64,000 nucleotides of DNA from Acanthosepion esculentum (GCA_964036315.1 OZ038517.1:56113603-56177602); one strand, 5' to 3'. Positions 15,001 to 24,876 are shown, counted from the stretch's first letter. The notes: generated from the letters alone by a model not told the origin. A program made the numbers and translations.

Positions 15001-15498
15001 ATCTGTGAGGAGATTGTCCAGCATTCACTGCCATATAGGAGGACTGACATTACATTACAGTTCAGTACCCTTTTCTTTCTTTCTGTTGCTTCAAGTCTCT
15101 ACTTCATCTGTGAGGAGATTGTCCAGCATTCACTGCCATATAGGAGGACTGACATTACATAACAGTTCAGTACCCTTTTCTTTGTTTCTGTTGCTTCAAG
15201 TCTCTACTTCATCTGTGAGGAGATTGTCCAGCATTCACTGCCATATAGGAGGACTGACATTACATAACAGATCAGTACCCTTTTCTTTGTTTCTGTTGCT
15301 TCAAGTCTCTACTTCATCTTTGAGGAGATTGTCCAGCATTCCCTGCCATATAGGAGGACTGACATTACATAACAGTTCAGTACCCTTTTCTTTCTTTCTG
15401 TTGCTTAAAGTCTCTACTTCATCTGTGAGGAGATTGTCCAGCATTCACTGCCATAAAGAGGACTGATATTATGTAACAGTTCAGTACACTTTATTTCT
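1..15498. repeat. 105-bp satellite array (about 147 units) derived from an antisense LINE RT fragment
   Basis: Head-to-tail units of exactly 105 bp run from the left window edge to about 15,498; four units span seven 60-base lines, so the phase is easy to follow. Units differ by a few recurrent substitutions (cattcactg/cattccctg, aacagttcag/aacagatcag, taccctttt/tacactttt, tttgtttct/tttctttct). No indel is visible until the last unit, which lacks 6 bp in total. Read on the minus strand, each unit encodes YGSECWTISSQMK, a TAG stop, then RLEATE, a block typical of the C-terminal part of non-LTR retrotransposon reverse transcriptases. The DNA beyond the right edge continues that gene. The left end lies outside the window, so full length is unknown. 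Units right of about 12.7 kb are more diverged than those to the left. Confidence 0.97.
71..15466 (+). other. Satellite-wide open reading frame of 5,131 codons, probably not a gene
   Basis: One plus-strand frame stays open through the whole array because the unit is 35 codons long and lacks a stop in that frame. The conceptual repeat begins QVSTSSVRRLSS and contains CHIGGLTLHN. The frame starts at a TTG and has no early ATG; it ends at the 1-bp deletion in the last unit. Substitutions are mostly amino-acid changing (His/Pro, Ser/Arg, Pro/His, Leu/Phe), which argues against selection on a protein. No signal peptide, promoter, splice signal or poly(A) signal supports expression. The repeat is Leu/Ser/Phe rich and would be a hydrophobic low-complexity protein if made. 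I treat it as a by-product of unit length. Confidence 0.85.
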
Positions 15499-15720
15499 AA
15501 CGAGATTTTCTTGTTTCTTAATACTGTGTTTAGATTTAGGAAGGCCACTTTCGCTATCCTAATCCGCCTTCGGATTTCACTGCTCACATTCCATCTTTCC
15601 CGGATATTTTAATTGCTGTTCGATGTTAATATCTTGAATTTGTTATTTGCATGTTGTGCTGTTCCTTTCACTAACAATACGACATTGTCGCATAAATCTA
15701 AATAAATACTCTGTAAATCC
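15499..15720 (-). pseudogene. Non-LTR retrotransposon RT fragment flanking the satellite
   Basis: Directly beyond the array the minus strand still encodes the upstream part of the same RT region. A clear stretch reads EIRRRIRIAKVAFLNLNTVL followed by RNKKISLEIK (about 15,505-15,580), then shifts frame before joining the unit sequence. Further upstream in protein order, NIEQQLKYPG is readable near 15,605-15,635. In this LINE class the segment sits between the RT palm/thumb and the YGSE-WT block, so order and strand are correct. Frameshifts make it dead. Similarity fades beyond about 15,720. It shows which element seeded the satellite. Confidence 0.8.
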
Positions 15721-16640
15721 TGCCTGTCTGAGTCTGAGAGCCCTTTAACTTGTCCCACACTTGCTCTACATATATATTTTCTTGGAATCCGGATGATCCC
15801 GGGATTGATAATCTGCCCTTCATCTGATGCAACATTGGGATTTGTATGCGGATGATTAGGGAACAGTTAAAAATTGAAATTTTAAAATAGCTGACAAAAA
15901 TTAATGATTTTAAAAGTGTTTAATTCATATTGAGTTTAAAGTAACAGAAAAACATTGTGAATTTAAACATTTTTGTTTTAAATTCAGTTTAGAATATTTC
16001 CAAAACCTTGTGAATTGAAGATTTTATTTCTTCAAAATGCCAAGGAATCAGTTAAAGTGAGAAGTTTCATGACGTGAGGCTTTGAAGTTCCGCAGAGTTT
16101 GTGATTTGAAGAATTCAATTTTCGGCCTGAATTGGAATTTTGGCACAAATCGGTCTTTTGACCGGAATTGGACTTATAGAGCGAATCTGACTTAAAGTGA
16201 CGTTTTAAAGTTTAGTGGTGTCAATTGATGAATTCAAACTTATTTCTTCAAATTTATCATTGCTTTTTAAAAAAAAAACTGGACAAGAGTTCCCTTTATA
16301 TTGGGGGCAGGTGGCCCAATTAGCCCTCGGCACAAGCTTAAAAGTCTGTACGGAGTCTGGCTTTTAATGTAGATTGAGCAATTCGAACAATTCTAAAAAG
16401 CTAATAGTATATAAACCGAATAATGATATCATGTTACAATTCAAAGCCGCCAATTGTAGAAGGAATTAAAAGTATTTATACATCATTTTTCTTTAGGAAT
16501 GAAATGTCTTTTTATGAAAGAGAATATCATAAACACTCATAAAACACTCACACAATAGAAATGCGTTTTGTTTGTAAAGCAGTTTTCATTTGATTCTTAC
16601 AAAGAATTTCATAAAGACAGTTTCTGTAATTTGTAAGCCG

Positions 16641-16671
<31 letters not shown>

Positions 16672-17218
16672 CATACATACAATTGTTTATGTGTCTTCCT
16701 ACGACTCGACCGTATCGCAAATTCTTCGGTTATGATAAACAAGCCTCTCTTCGTTTGAAAAAAATCCGTACATAATCAAATGGCGCAACCATAGCGTAAA
16801 TATTTCTTCAAAACGTATTGCATAAAAACCTGAACATTTATTTTCTCGACACACAAGAGGATGATAACGAGATCAAGGTATATTTCATCCTGTGAAAGCA
16901 TATGGGCGGGAGTACATACACTGAACATTCTAGAAATTACTTAATTTGGTCTCTGTTTTTTTTTTCTTACCGGATATTTTCCAATTTTTACGCCATTTTT
17001 TTTTTATTCATAAAGATTTTCACATTAGTTTCATCCCAAGTATATTTTTCTTATGATAACATTACAATTGCAACTGATATTTACAAAGCTTCGTCAACAA
17101 TCAATCAAATTCAGCTTTTATTTAAGTAAATGTGTAAACAAGCGACGTAATGCGATATTTATGCATCCCAGTAAATACCCGGTAAAACTTTTCATCTATT
17201 CACACCATATGTCTGTCT
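15721..17218. other. Unassigned AT-rich sequence
   Basis: No coding region, RNA gene or recognised repeat apart from an (ACAT)n tract at 16,642-16,681. Short open frames are AT-driven and carry no motif. Confidence 0.6.
16642..16681. repeat. (ACAT)n microsatellite
   Basis: About ten uninterrupted tetranucleotide units. Confidence 0.95.
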
Positions 17219-17238
17219 GCTCTCTCTCTCTCCTCTCC

Positions 17239-17270
<32 letters not shown>
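17219..17270. repeat. (TC)n microsatellite
   Basis: A run of CT dinucleotides with two short interruptions, just left of the mariner insertion. Confidence 0.95.
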
Positions 17271-17272
<2 letters not shown>

Positions 17273-17342
17273 CACTTTGCAGCTATAAAAAGTGTTTTTG
17301 TTTGTTTGTTTTTTTACTTTGCTTTTTTTCGTAATGGAACTA

Positions 17343-17371
17343 CAAGGTAACCAAAAAAGTTCTGTCCGTTT
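17343..17371 (+). repeat. Mariner left terminal inverted repeat
   Basis: Starts CAAGGTAACC and is identical over 29 bp to the reverse complement of 18,600-18,628. It would be the transposase binding site. Confidence 0.97.
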
Positions 17372-17416
17372 GTAAAGGAAAAAAAGAAAACGCTTCACAG
17401 TATGTGTAACTTATAT

Positions 17417-18445
17417 TTAGTCTTCGAAGTAATCGCCATCGTCATCCAGCAGCTTCTGCCAACGTGTCCCCAGCTGTTCAATGCCCTTGCGGTAGAACTC
17501 GGGGTGTTTTGACGCAAAGAAGTCCGTGGGGGCTTTGCGCAAGTCTGCTTCATTGGTGAAGGATTTCACACGAAGATGATTATCCAGGGAGTGGAAGAGG
17601 TGGTAATCGGATGGCGCAAGGTCAGGTGAATAAGGTGGATAGCACAAAGTCTCCCACCCAAGTTGCTGTATGGTATCCCTGACCACTCGCGCGACATGCC
17701 GCCTGGCGTTGTTATGGAGGAAAAGCACACCTTTGCGATTCACCAGTGCTGGCTCCTTCTGGCGCAATGCCTGTTGCACACGTTTCAATTGCTGCGAGTA
17801 TAGGTCTCCAGTGACCGTTTGGCCCGTTGGTAGCAGTTCATAATGAACCACTTGACGACCTGTCTACCAGACACAAAGCATAATATTGCGTGGGTGCATA
17901 GGCGGTCTTGCGGTGTGAGGGACAGCATCCTGAGGAGACAACCAATGTCTGGAATGCTTAAGAGTTTCGTACAGAACCCACTTTTCATCACTGGTAAGCA
18001 CTCGATTGAATAAGGATGCGGTACGGTGGCGAGAAAGCAGCAATACGCAGGCTGCCACTCGTTGTCCCTTGTGGACCTCCAACAGCGTTTGCAGAACCCA
18101 CTTGCTCAGTTTGTACGTCTTACCTAGGCGGTGCAGGTGAAGTCTAACTGTTTCATCGGAAACGTTGAACTGTCTTGCAAGTTCACCACACGTTAGACTA
18201 CTGTCCTCTTCAATAGCCGCTTTCAGGACTCCGTCATTCAAGACCTGTGGTCGTCCACTGCGAGGCTCATCATTGAGAGACAAATCTCCCGACTTGAATT
18301 TTCGAAACCAACGGCTTGCAGTACGTCCATCCACAGCACTATCCCCAAACGCTTGACATATGCTGCGACTTGATGCAGCTGCTGATAAGCCCACTTTGAA
18401 ATCGTAAAGCAAACAGCCCCGAACGAGATCTCTAGACACTTCCAT
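17417..18445 (-). pseudogene. Mariner transposase, interrupted by one stop
   Basis: Reading from the ATG at 18,445, the frame gives 342 codons, the usual mariner transposase length of about 345. The N-terminal DNA-binding half has two helix-turn-helix regions (roughly residues 5-55 and 75-110) with PRSGRP between them. The catalytic domain has TSDEKW (first Asp, residue 153) and YSPDLAPSDY (third Asp, residue 280), the DD34D spacing of mariner. The second catalytic position, residue 245, is Asn (codon at 17,711-17,713) in LHNNARRH, where the family has Asp. A TAG at 17,864-17,866 replaces an expected Trp at residue 194; the frame is otherwise continuous, so this is a nonsense change and not a frameshift. 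The WVPHEL linker motif is also altered (KWVLQT). The longer upstream frame to 18,577 lacks family resemblance, so I chose the Met at 18,445. Confidence 0.95.
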
Positions 18446-18599
18446 CCTTCTCACAGCTGTACAGCTTATAACTGATGACCAGGCACGGTGCGCATGTTTT
18501 TTATAACGTCTGATGTTCCTACTTCCGGCTGTCCGAATTTGAAAACAATTGCTACACGCATTTCGTATATATTTCAACTTTATTCAATGACTAATCAAA

Positions 18600-18628
18600 A
18601 AACGGACAGAACTTTTTTGGTTACCTTG
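18600..18628 (-). repeat. Mariner right terminal inverted repeat
   Basis: Exact 29-bp mirror of the left end; the transposase start lies about 155 bp inside it. Confidence 0.97.
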
Positions 18629-18630
18629 TA

Positions 18631-19237
18631 TTATAGTCTACTGGATTTGAAATTGTCCCACTCCGAGTAAATATCGGTTAGGGTGAACATATCTAAAGTT
18701 CCGACCTAAAAATGCGAGTGGGAGAACAGAATTTACTAAGAAAATGCATTGAAAGTGCACTGATCTCATACTTCACTACGCCAATCTTGGAGCATGCTCC
18801 TATACAATTTTCATCAAACCGTCTCACAATTATTAGAGGCACAATGCGGCATAGAAAAAACAGTATCTACTTGCCCGTTGATTTCGTTGTATGAACGCCT
18901 AACAGTTCTGTTTTTAGAATTGAACTGCCAGACTGTTCAAATTTATAGTTTGATTATAATGGATAAGGACAGTGTAGAATCCTTTACACTTTTTGGAAAG
19001 TGTGCCACGAAGACACCTCATGCTTTAATTCAGTTTTCCTTCTCCGAGACTGGTTGCTTATCTATGCTAGAGAGTTCCGTTTATCTATCTAAGGATTTAA
19101 ACCATCGCTTCCCCAAGTTTATCGGTTCGAAGGGGAACGCAAGGGCAGCGACGAGAACCTGTACATTTCGAGCCCATTTTTCGATAACCACTACGCTTCG
19201 CGCATATAATAATGATAATAATAATAATGGACGCTCG
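18631..19237. other. Unassigned sequence
   Basis: Contains a 155-codon plus-strand open frame (18,794-19,261) with no motif I recognise and no splice or start context. Probably chance or an unrecognised repeat. Confidence 0.5.
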
Positions 19238-19500
19238 TATTCGAGGATGCCTGTCTACTAGGGCAGCTAGCTAATCACTTTTGCAGACGCCTGCTCTGGC
19301 ACATTTGTGTTTGTCAGACATCATCAGAACTCACCAGTGATTTATACTGCAAGAGAGCGCATTATGTGGCGTGATCAACAGTCTGAACAAGGCCAGCACA
19401 CGCTCAAAACCTCGGTCAGCTATTTGTAAATATCAGGACATAGTCGTGGGGGGGGGGGCTTTAGCCTTTGATGGCAACCAGCTTAGGAGGACAGCTATGA
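19238..19500 (+). repeat. Dispersed repeat family A, copy 1
   Basis: Shares with 26,158-26,470 and 48,672-48,975 a series of colinear blocks: a CCTGCTC-GGCACATTTGTGTTTGT-like block, a later GATCAACAGTCTGAACAA-like block and a CTCAAAACCTCGGTCA-like block. No coding potential or polymerase III boxes are obvious. An 11-G run (about 19,448-19,458) interrupts it. Confidence 0.75.
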
Positions 19501-19768
19501 ATTCAAAACATGAGTAATCGATGACTAAACGGGTTCCCCTACCAGATCCTCATATGTGGAACCCTTGCAGCATAAACATGAGCTGACTCTTCGATCAATG
19601 GCCATACACACCAACTATGGGTTAAATAGCGTTACTAGCTACAATTGGCCAAGCGTGGTGAGTACGGCTGCACCCCTGGAGACATGGACAACCAGGAATG
19701 AGTAGGCCCTGGATTTGGAGGACAGTTCGTTTATACCTTCAACATCAAGATACAGAAACTAATCCGCA
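19501..19768. other. Unassigned sequence
   Basis: No feature recognised; it may be the 3' continuation of repeat family A. Confidence 0.4.
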
Positions 19769-19985
<217 letters not shown>

Positions 19986-20215
19986 AGGTTCATAGTTAGA
20001 TTTGCTCTACTTAGTGTCTTGAGCACTTTACTTAGTTACTTTTGCTTTACTCGTGTTGGAAGTATTTTTTTTTTGTACTCTGAGCTTGGATTCTGGACGA
20101 TTGTTTTCGCCTCAATTACACGTTCTTAGTTTTTTATCCCTTATTTTTCCTTGGGCATTGGCTTGTTCATTTACAAGCCAAAGCACCTAAGTTTTTTTCC
20201 AGACGAGTATAATTA

Positions 20216-20219
<4 letters not shown>

Positions 20220-20300
<81 letters not shown>
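20220..20300. repeat. (AT)n microsatellite
   Basis: About 40 AT units. Confidence 0.97.
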
Positions 20301-20302
<2 letters not shown>

Positions 20303-20387
20303 TGTTTATATGTTATTTTAATACATACAAGTTTTTTTTGATGTGGTTATATATAATTTATACGGCCGGGACTTGCTAACCAGACGC

Positions 20388-20467
20388 TTCTCTGTAGCTA
20401 AGTGGTATAGCACGTCTGATCAATTGACGGTTCAGTATAGAATACAGGTTCGATTTCTGTCGGAGAA
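20388..20467 (+). tRNA. tRNA-like sequence (SINE head or tRNA pseudogene)
   Basis: Eighty bases fold as a tRNA. The acceptor TTCTCTG pairs with CGGAGAA, a D arm GCTA/TAGC encloses AGTGGTA, and a T arm has the canonical loop TTCGATT. The anticodon arm CGTCT/TGACG has a T-T mismatch and the loop GATCAAT; it would place TCA at the anticodon but lacks U33, so it is unlikely to work. The variable region is about 14 nt. Internal promoter A and B boxes are recognisable. No CCA-type or pol III terminator evidence was seen close by. Confidence 0.5.
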
Positions 20468-21614
20468 CACATATTTTCTACGTAATTTCTCGAACATTCA
20501 GACCGGTAAATGTAATTAATACTGTTTATTTAAAAAACAGAGTATTTACTTAAACAAATTGTATCTATTAAAATAACGTATAACCATAAAATATATTAAA
20601 TAATCGTCGGACTTCCCTGACTAAAATTCATTTTCTAGGCTTTAAAATTCTTCCCTTCTAAATGAAACCCATTTGAATATATGTGTATTAAATGAAAAAA
20701 TATTTATCATATGAAAATGAATCCTTAGATCGCTGCTTTTATTCACAAACCTCATTGAATGAATGAATCAATGAATCTGTATTTTGAATTCTCAACAAAA
20801 GGCAATCGCGTTAGAGCGTTAGACTAGTTAATTAATAAATATGAAATAATGACACATTCGCTTTAATTACTTATAATTAACCTTGACCGCAAATATACGA
20901 ATTTATTTCTGGAGACGATGATTAGAAATATAATTGCCATTTTATTTTTTTACACCTCACTAAAAATTTCTTCGTCTTCTATTAAGTTTCAAGATTGCTC
21001 TTTTGATTATATTATCATTGTGATCTCGCTATTTATTCGAGAATGTAATTCGCAATTATAAAAGGAAAATGGCTGCATGTATCAAGCTTATCTCTACACG
21101 TTGATTTCCCTTATTTTTGCTATCATTATCCTCGTCAATTTTCAATCATTATCATCACTAATTTGCAAGTGTGTCTTTGTGTCGCTCTCTGTGCTTTAGG
21201 GAAAATCAATATCGTAAACATTGAAACTATAAGTTCTGCTCTTCCCTCTGAAGGCAAATAAAAGCCTGGTGGAATGTCCATATTTTTGATACCGCTACTT
21301 GTGTTCGTTGAAATTTTCCCCACCTATTGTATCTGGTGCTTTTTTCCCTGTTAAGCCGAGTCAATCTCAGCGGTAATCTTGCTTATATTAGTCATCCTCT
21401 CGTTAATTCTTTTTCGATATTTCTAATTTTTAGGATATTTTTGCAAGCCACTACTCGAAGCACAGCAATGAGAATAGACTAAGTTGTCAGAATCCTAATC
21501 CATACATTCTTCAACCTTCTGGAAAAGTTCAGATATTTTCCCGAATTTTCCAATATTTACGTTACCTTCTGAAATGACAAATTATGATAAAATCTGACCA
21601 GAAATAATTCTTGT
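20468..21614. other. Unassigned AT-rich sequence
   Basis: No coding region or recognised repeat. A 62-codon minus frame near 21,135-21,323 has no motif. Confidence 0.55.
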
Positions 21615-21690
21615 GATGGTGTGTGTGTGTGTGTGTGGTGGGGGGCTGGCTGTAATGCTTACTACTACTAATACTACTACTACTATATTT
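21615..21690. repeat. Short (TG)n and (TAC)n tracts
   Basis: A TG run followed by a G run, then several TAC/TAA triplets. Confidence 0.9.
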
Positions 21691-21775
21691 TTTTTATTTT
21701 CTTTTTTAATCATTTAATCCCAACCAAGTCAATAAGAGCCAATAGGATGCAAGCAATTACTGTGGCGAACGCGCG

Positions 21776-21906
21776 TTAGTACAGATGCAAAAGAGGCCCC
21801 GGAATGCGTGCGGGCATAGTTGTCAAAACCAGTTACACCGGGTTTTCCCCGATATCAACTGGACAGTTTGGCATGTCTAGCTAGATACGGGCCTCTCTGC
21901 AACTGA
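21776..21906. repeat. Imperfect fold-back of about 130 bp
   Basis: An outer pair is formed by the TGCA-AGAGGCC-like block near 21,787-21,803 and its inverted counterpart near 21,890-21,905. A nested hairpin has CCAGTT/AACTGG and CGGG/CCCG around TTTTC (about 21,820-21,862). Could be a MITE-like relic. Confidence 0.5.
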
Positions 21907-22340
21907 TTCAGATCCGTGTTTTTTTATGATGTCTCATGCCAATAAAAGCAACGGGAAAACCAGCAGTTGGCAATGTCGTTTGAAGTCGGTCCCGTGGGCA
22001 TGTTTCTAAAGTTGCTGTGGTTTCCGTGACAATGTTACTTTTGTTGCCTTACGTCTCTTTCCACACTCTCTGCCGATTACTCCCGTAGTTGCCGTTCGAG
22101 CAACCCAGTTAGAGGTTTGCCCCCCCCAACCTCAAAACACATTTATGCTTTACATTACAACAGAGTGAAAAAGAAGAAGAAAAAGAAGTCGAACAGGATT
22201 CAAGGAGACGGAAGATGTTGATGGACATTGTACTTTTATTGGAGTCGATGAAAGCAGGAAACGCGAATAGTTTTACTTTTGCCTGTTATTCTTAATATTT
22301 TAATATTTTTAAAAGAAGAAGAAGAAGACGCTTTCTCCTA

Positions 22341-22790
22341 AAGGAGGCATAATGGATAGTAGCTCGGATTGAGGAATCGGTAAAACCGTGTTCGAATTCC
22401 ACTACATTCCAATCCATTACATTCATTTACGTGCTAATACTCTTGGGAAAGGTATGAATCCTCTTCTTCTCCATCCAGCTATGGATAAATAGCAGGGCAG
22501 ACCGGACATGGCAACTGATCTACTGAAGAAAGAAATGGCAACCTAATGCGGGTAAAAATCTGCCTCGTCAGTCATATATCGAAAGATACATGATCGCCTA
22601 AGCGTGTATCACGCATAGCACATAATTGACTGACTGACTGAGTTTCCAGTCGAATTCATTACATTCACTTACGTGCTAATACCCTTGGGGAAGGTATAAA
22701 TCTGCGGGAAAGAATCTGCCTCGTCAATCGAAAGATACATGATCGCCTAAGCGTGTATCACGCATGGCACATAATTGACTGACTGACTCT
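22341..22790 (+). mobile_element. tRNA-derived SINE with partly duplicated 3' body
   Basis: The head has A-box-like TAATGGATAGTAGCTCGG and a clear B box GTTCGAATTCC. The body continues through TTACATTCATTTACGTGCTAA and a block with ATACATGATCGCCTAAGCGTG, ending in TGACTGACTGAC. The body block occurs twice in tandem (to about 22,645 and again 22,646-22,790), the second without a tRNA head. Minus-strand relatives lie at 35,205-35,345 and 55,186-55,480. Confidence 0.8.
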
Positions 22791-23708
22791 CTTATAACCA
22801 TGTTCGAGGTGTTTTTTTTTCTTGGCGATAACTCTGAATTGGACATTTGCTCATATTTCATAGTTTTTTAGACTCCGGCATGAATCTCGCCCGACACGCC
22901 ATCGCCCTCGGGTTCAGGGCTTCACAATGATAAGTTCAAAACATTTAATTTCCTTTGGACACAGTTCAAAATCCAAACATGTGTTCTCCAGCCAGTTTTT
23001 TTTTTCATGGAGTTAATAATTTACACAGTGTCTGGGGAAATAATTTATTTTTTCGCTACAAAATGATTTTCTAAGCTTAGCTTACGATTGGCAGAAGTCC
23101 GAAAGTGTGGAACACCGAATGAGAACCGTGCCTGGGGAAGTCTGTGTATTTTTCAGTGCGCCCTCGTCGCTACCGAATGTGACACAAGGTCAGGTTAAAG
23201 TGGCTCTAAACGCAATACCGTATAAAAATTGTCCAAACCCCTTCGGCACATGCCCTTTTGGGGACGTCTCAGGCACCGGGCAATAAGACCAGCCCCATCC
23301 CATAGAGGGGGTACTGCCTGGTGAGCTAGCCCCTTGGGGCTTGAGTTAATATCATTTTGAAACTTTCCCGGCAAAAGTTTAGAGAAGTATGAAACCAATC
23401 AATTTCTGTTTTTATTTGTTTTTTGTTTTTTTAAAACTCACTTTTGGAGGTGGTGCATTCACTTTCATTTTAAATTCTTTCAACTCGGTAGTTGGCAGGT
23501 ATGCAGACTTTTTCGCCATCCATTAATTTACTTTTACTTGTTTAAGCCATAAAACGTAGAACCACTCGTGTGTTATCAAACAATAAAGTCAGTAATTCAT
23601 AAAAATTTTCATACCGAAGTGAAACATGTATTTTGGTGAATGATTTATTTAATTTTTTTTTAAAGTTTGTCATATTAAGAAAAAATATGTCTTTATTTCT
23701 GAGATGAG
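22791..23708. other. Unassigned sequence
   Basis: A GC-richer block at 23,195-23,400 looks like a dispersed repeat, but no second copy was found in the window. Nothing else recognised. Confidence 0.5.
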
Positions 23709-23880
23709 GTATTATGTACACTATTTACATTATTCGGACTATTGTCCTCTTCTTTGTTACCATATTTATCACAACGTTTCGGCCGTCGTATGCTCCGGCC
23801 TTCTTCAGGTGGTTGTAATGTCGAACTGAACCCTTTATTTCGCTCGCTGGGGTAGACTGTTCTAGTTCCACGTGTCATGT
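23709..23880 (-). repeat. Dispersed repeat family B arm with hammerhead-like core
   Basis: On the minus strand CTGAAGA (23,802-23,808), a perfect GGCCG/CGGCC stem and GAAAC (23,776-23,780) follow each other, then a block with AGGACAATAGTCCG and TGTAAATAG. The same blocks occur in the composite at 37,142-37,545 and, partly, at 52,990-53,065. It is not convincingly coding. Confidence 0.7.
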
Positions 23881-23889
23881 CTAATGGAT

Positions 23890-23985
23890 GTCCTTAAGGG
23901 CACATGGCACAGTGGATAAAGGCATTGGTTAGATCCAGTGACAGGACCCAAAGAGTTCTGAGTTCAATACCTGGTTAAGGCAGTG
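23890..23985 (+). repeat. tRNA-like head of repeat family B
   Basis: GGCACAGTGGATAAAGGC resembles an A box and GAGTTCAATACC a B box. A relative lies at 37,225-37,310 in the same relation to the family B arm, so the two parts are one composite repeat. Confidence 0.55.
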
Positions 23986-23989
23986 GAGA

Positions 23990-24370
23990 ACTTGGAGAGG
24001 TGAATTAACAGGAGATAACTGATACCTGATATTGACACTCAATTTCAAGAAGTTAAGATTGCAGAGATTAAGGAAGCATCGTCTCGAGAGTCGGATCCAC
24101 ATTGCAACAGTTTTGAGGAAGAAGCTGTTCGGGTGAAACTTCCTCCTTACCAATGGAATATGAAGGAAATGAAGACAAGACGACTCACTGTATATGGCAT
24201 GGTGGGTCTGAACTCGTGAAACCAAGGAATATAGTTCACGTGAACATCTGCTATAAAAATTGCTATAGAATAGCGAGAGACTGTGGGGAAAGGAGTTGTA
24301 GATTGGAAAACAATTTATCACTCCGAAGAGCATGTAAATCCTTTTCAACTCTGTCAAGGCGAGAATGCGA
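23990..24370 (-). pseudogene. LINE RT C-terminal fragment (CR1/L2-like)
   Basis: The minus strand reads LDRVEK, a region ending in LLSPQSL, then CSRELYSLVSRVQTHHAIY, LHIPLVRRKFHPNSFF and NLNFLK. The order matches the C-terminal tail of CR1/L2-type reverse transcriptases (HRR-block, CS-EL---VP, RT-LWN, FK--V). The central open frame is about 110 codons but is interrupted upstream and lacks the catalytic YxDD region, so it is a 5'-truncated dead copy. It abuts the tRNA-like repeat on its right side in protein order. Confidence 0.75.
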
Positions 24371-24872
24371 CGACTGGGCAGTAGTACAAAATTTTCGGTC
24401 TGATCTGGCTCTTGTAAAGATCTAGCATCGCAGAAAGAGTTATGTTCTTTCTGGAGCGCTACAAGGAACCAACTATTTATTCAGTATCTTGTCATATTAA
24501 GATATGCCAAGTGATGGATCGAATATACGAGTTTCATTTAAAGTCTGGAGTGAACTTGTGTCATAAATGACCTTCTAGTGAAGCAGCCTCATTCAGTAAA
24601 CAAACGTTCATCATAACTGGTTAATATATATAAATAGCATGTCCTTCCTTCCACATAAGTATCCGTATGTTTCGTTTTTTGCTTTGGCTTTTCAATACAG
24701 CCACTTTTTATTTTTATATATGATTTCTTTTCATTCTGAATATTGCGCAGACTAATTTTTAGTTCTATCCTATATTTTCTAGAAAAAAATTCATTCTTAT
24801 GGTTTCTGCGAAATGAAATGACCCCAAATATGTCTATACTGAGAACTATATAAAAAGTTTTCATCGCAGCAA

Positions 24873-24876
<4 letters not shown>
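24371..24876. other. Unassigned sequence
   Basis: No gene or repeat recognised; a 91-codon minus frame has no motif. Confidence 0.5.

Larger units (their letters stand above)
17341..18630 (-). mobile_element. Full-length but inactive mariner transposon with TA target duplication
   Basis: The element of 1,286 bp (17,343-18,628) is bounded by perfect 29-bp inverted repeats and flanked on both sides by the TA dinucleotide that mariner duplicates on insertion (17,341-17,342 and 18,629-18,630). Size and layout match a canonical mariner of about 1.3 kb. It encodes one transposase on the minus strand that carries a nonsense codon and a substitution of the second catalytic aspartate, so it cannot move by itself. 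The intact ends and single stop suggest a fairly recent insertion compared with the remnant at 25.3 kb. Confidence 0.96.

Noticed and set aside
1..15498. CRISPR-like or coding-repeat protein interpretation of the 105-bp array
   Set aside because: There are no unique spacers; units are contiguous near-identical copies. The minus-strand RT similarity explains the unit. The plus frame lacks an ATG start and selection signs.
17864..17866. Frameshift between two mariner transposase frames
   Set aside because: The two pieces are in the same frame (start positions differ by 726 nt); a single TAG separates them.
18794..19261. 155-codon open frame as a host exon
   Set aside because: No known motif, no splice-site context and partial overlap with a dispersed repeat.
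20388..20467. Functional selenocysteine tRNA
   Set aside because: Sec tRNAs have a longer acceptor/T stem arrangement and about 90 nt; here U33 is missing and the stem is mismatched.
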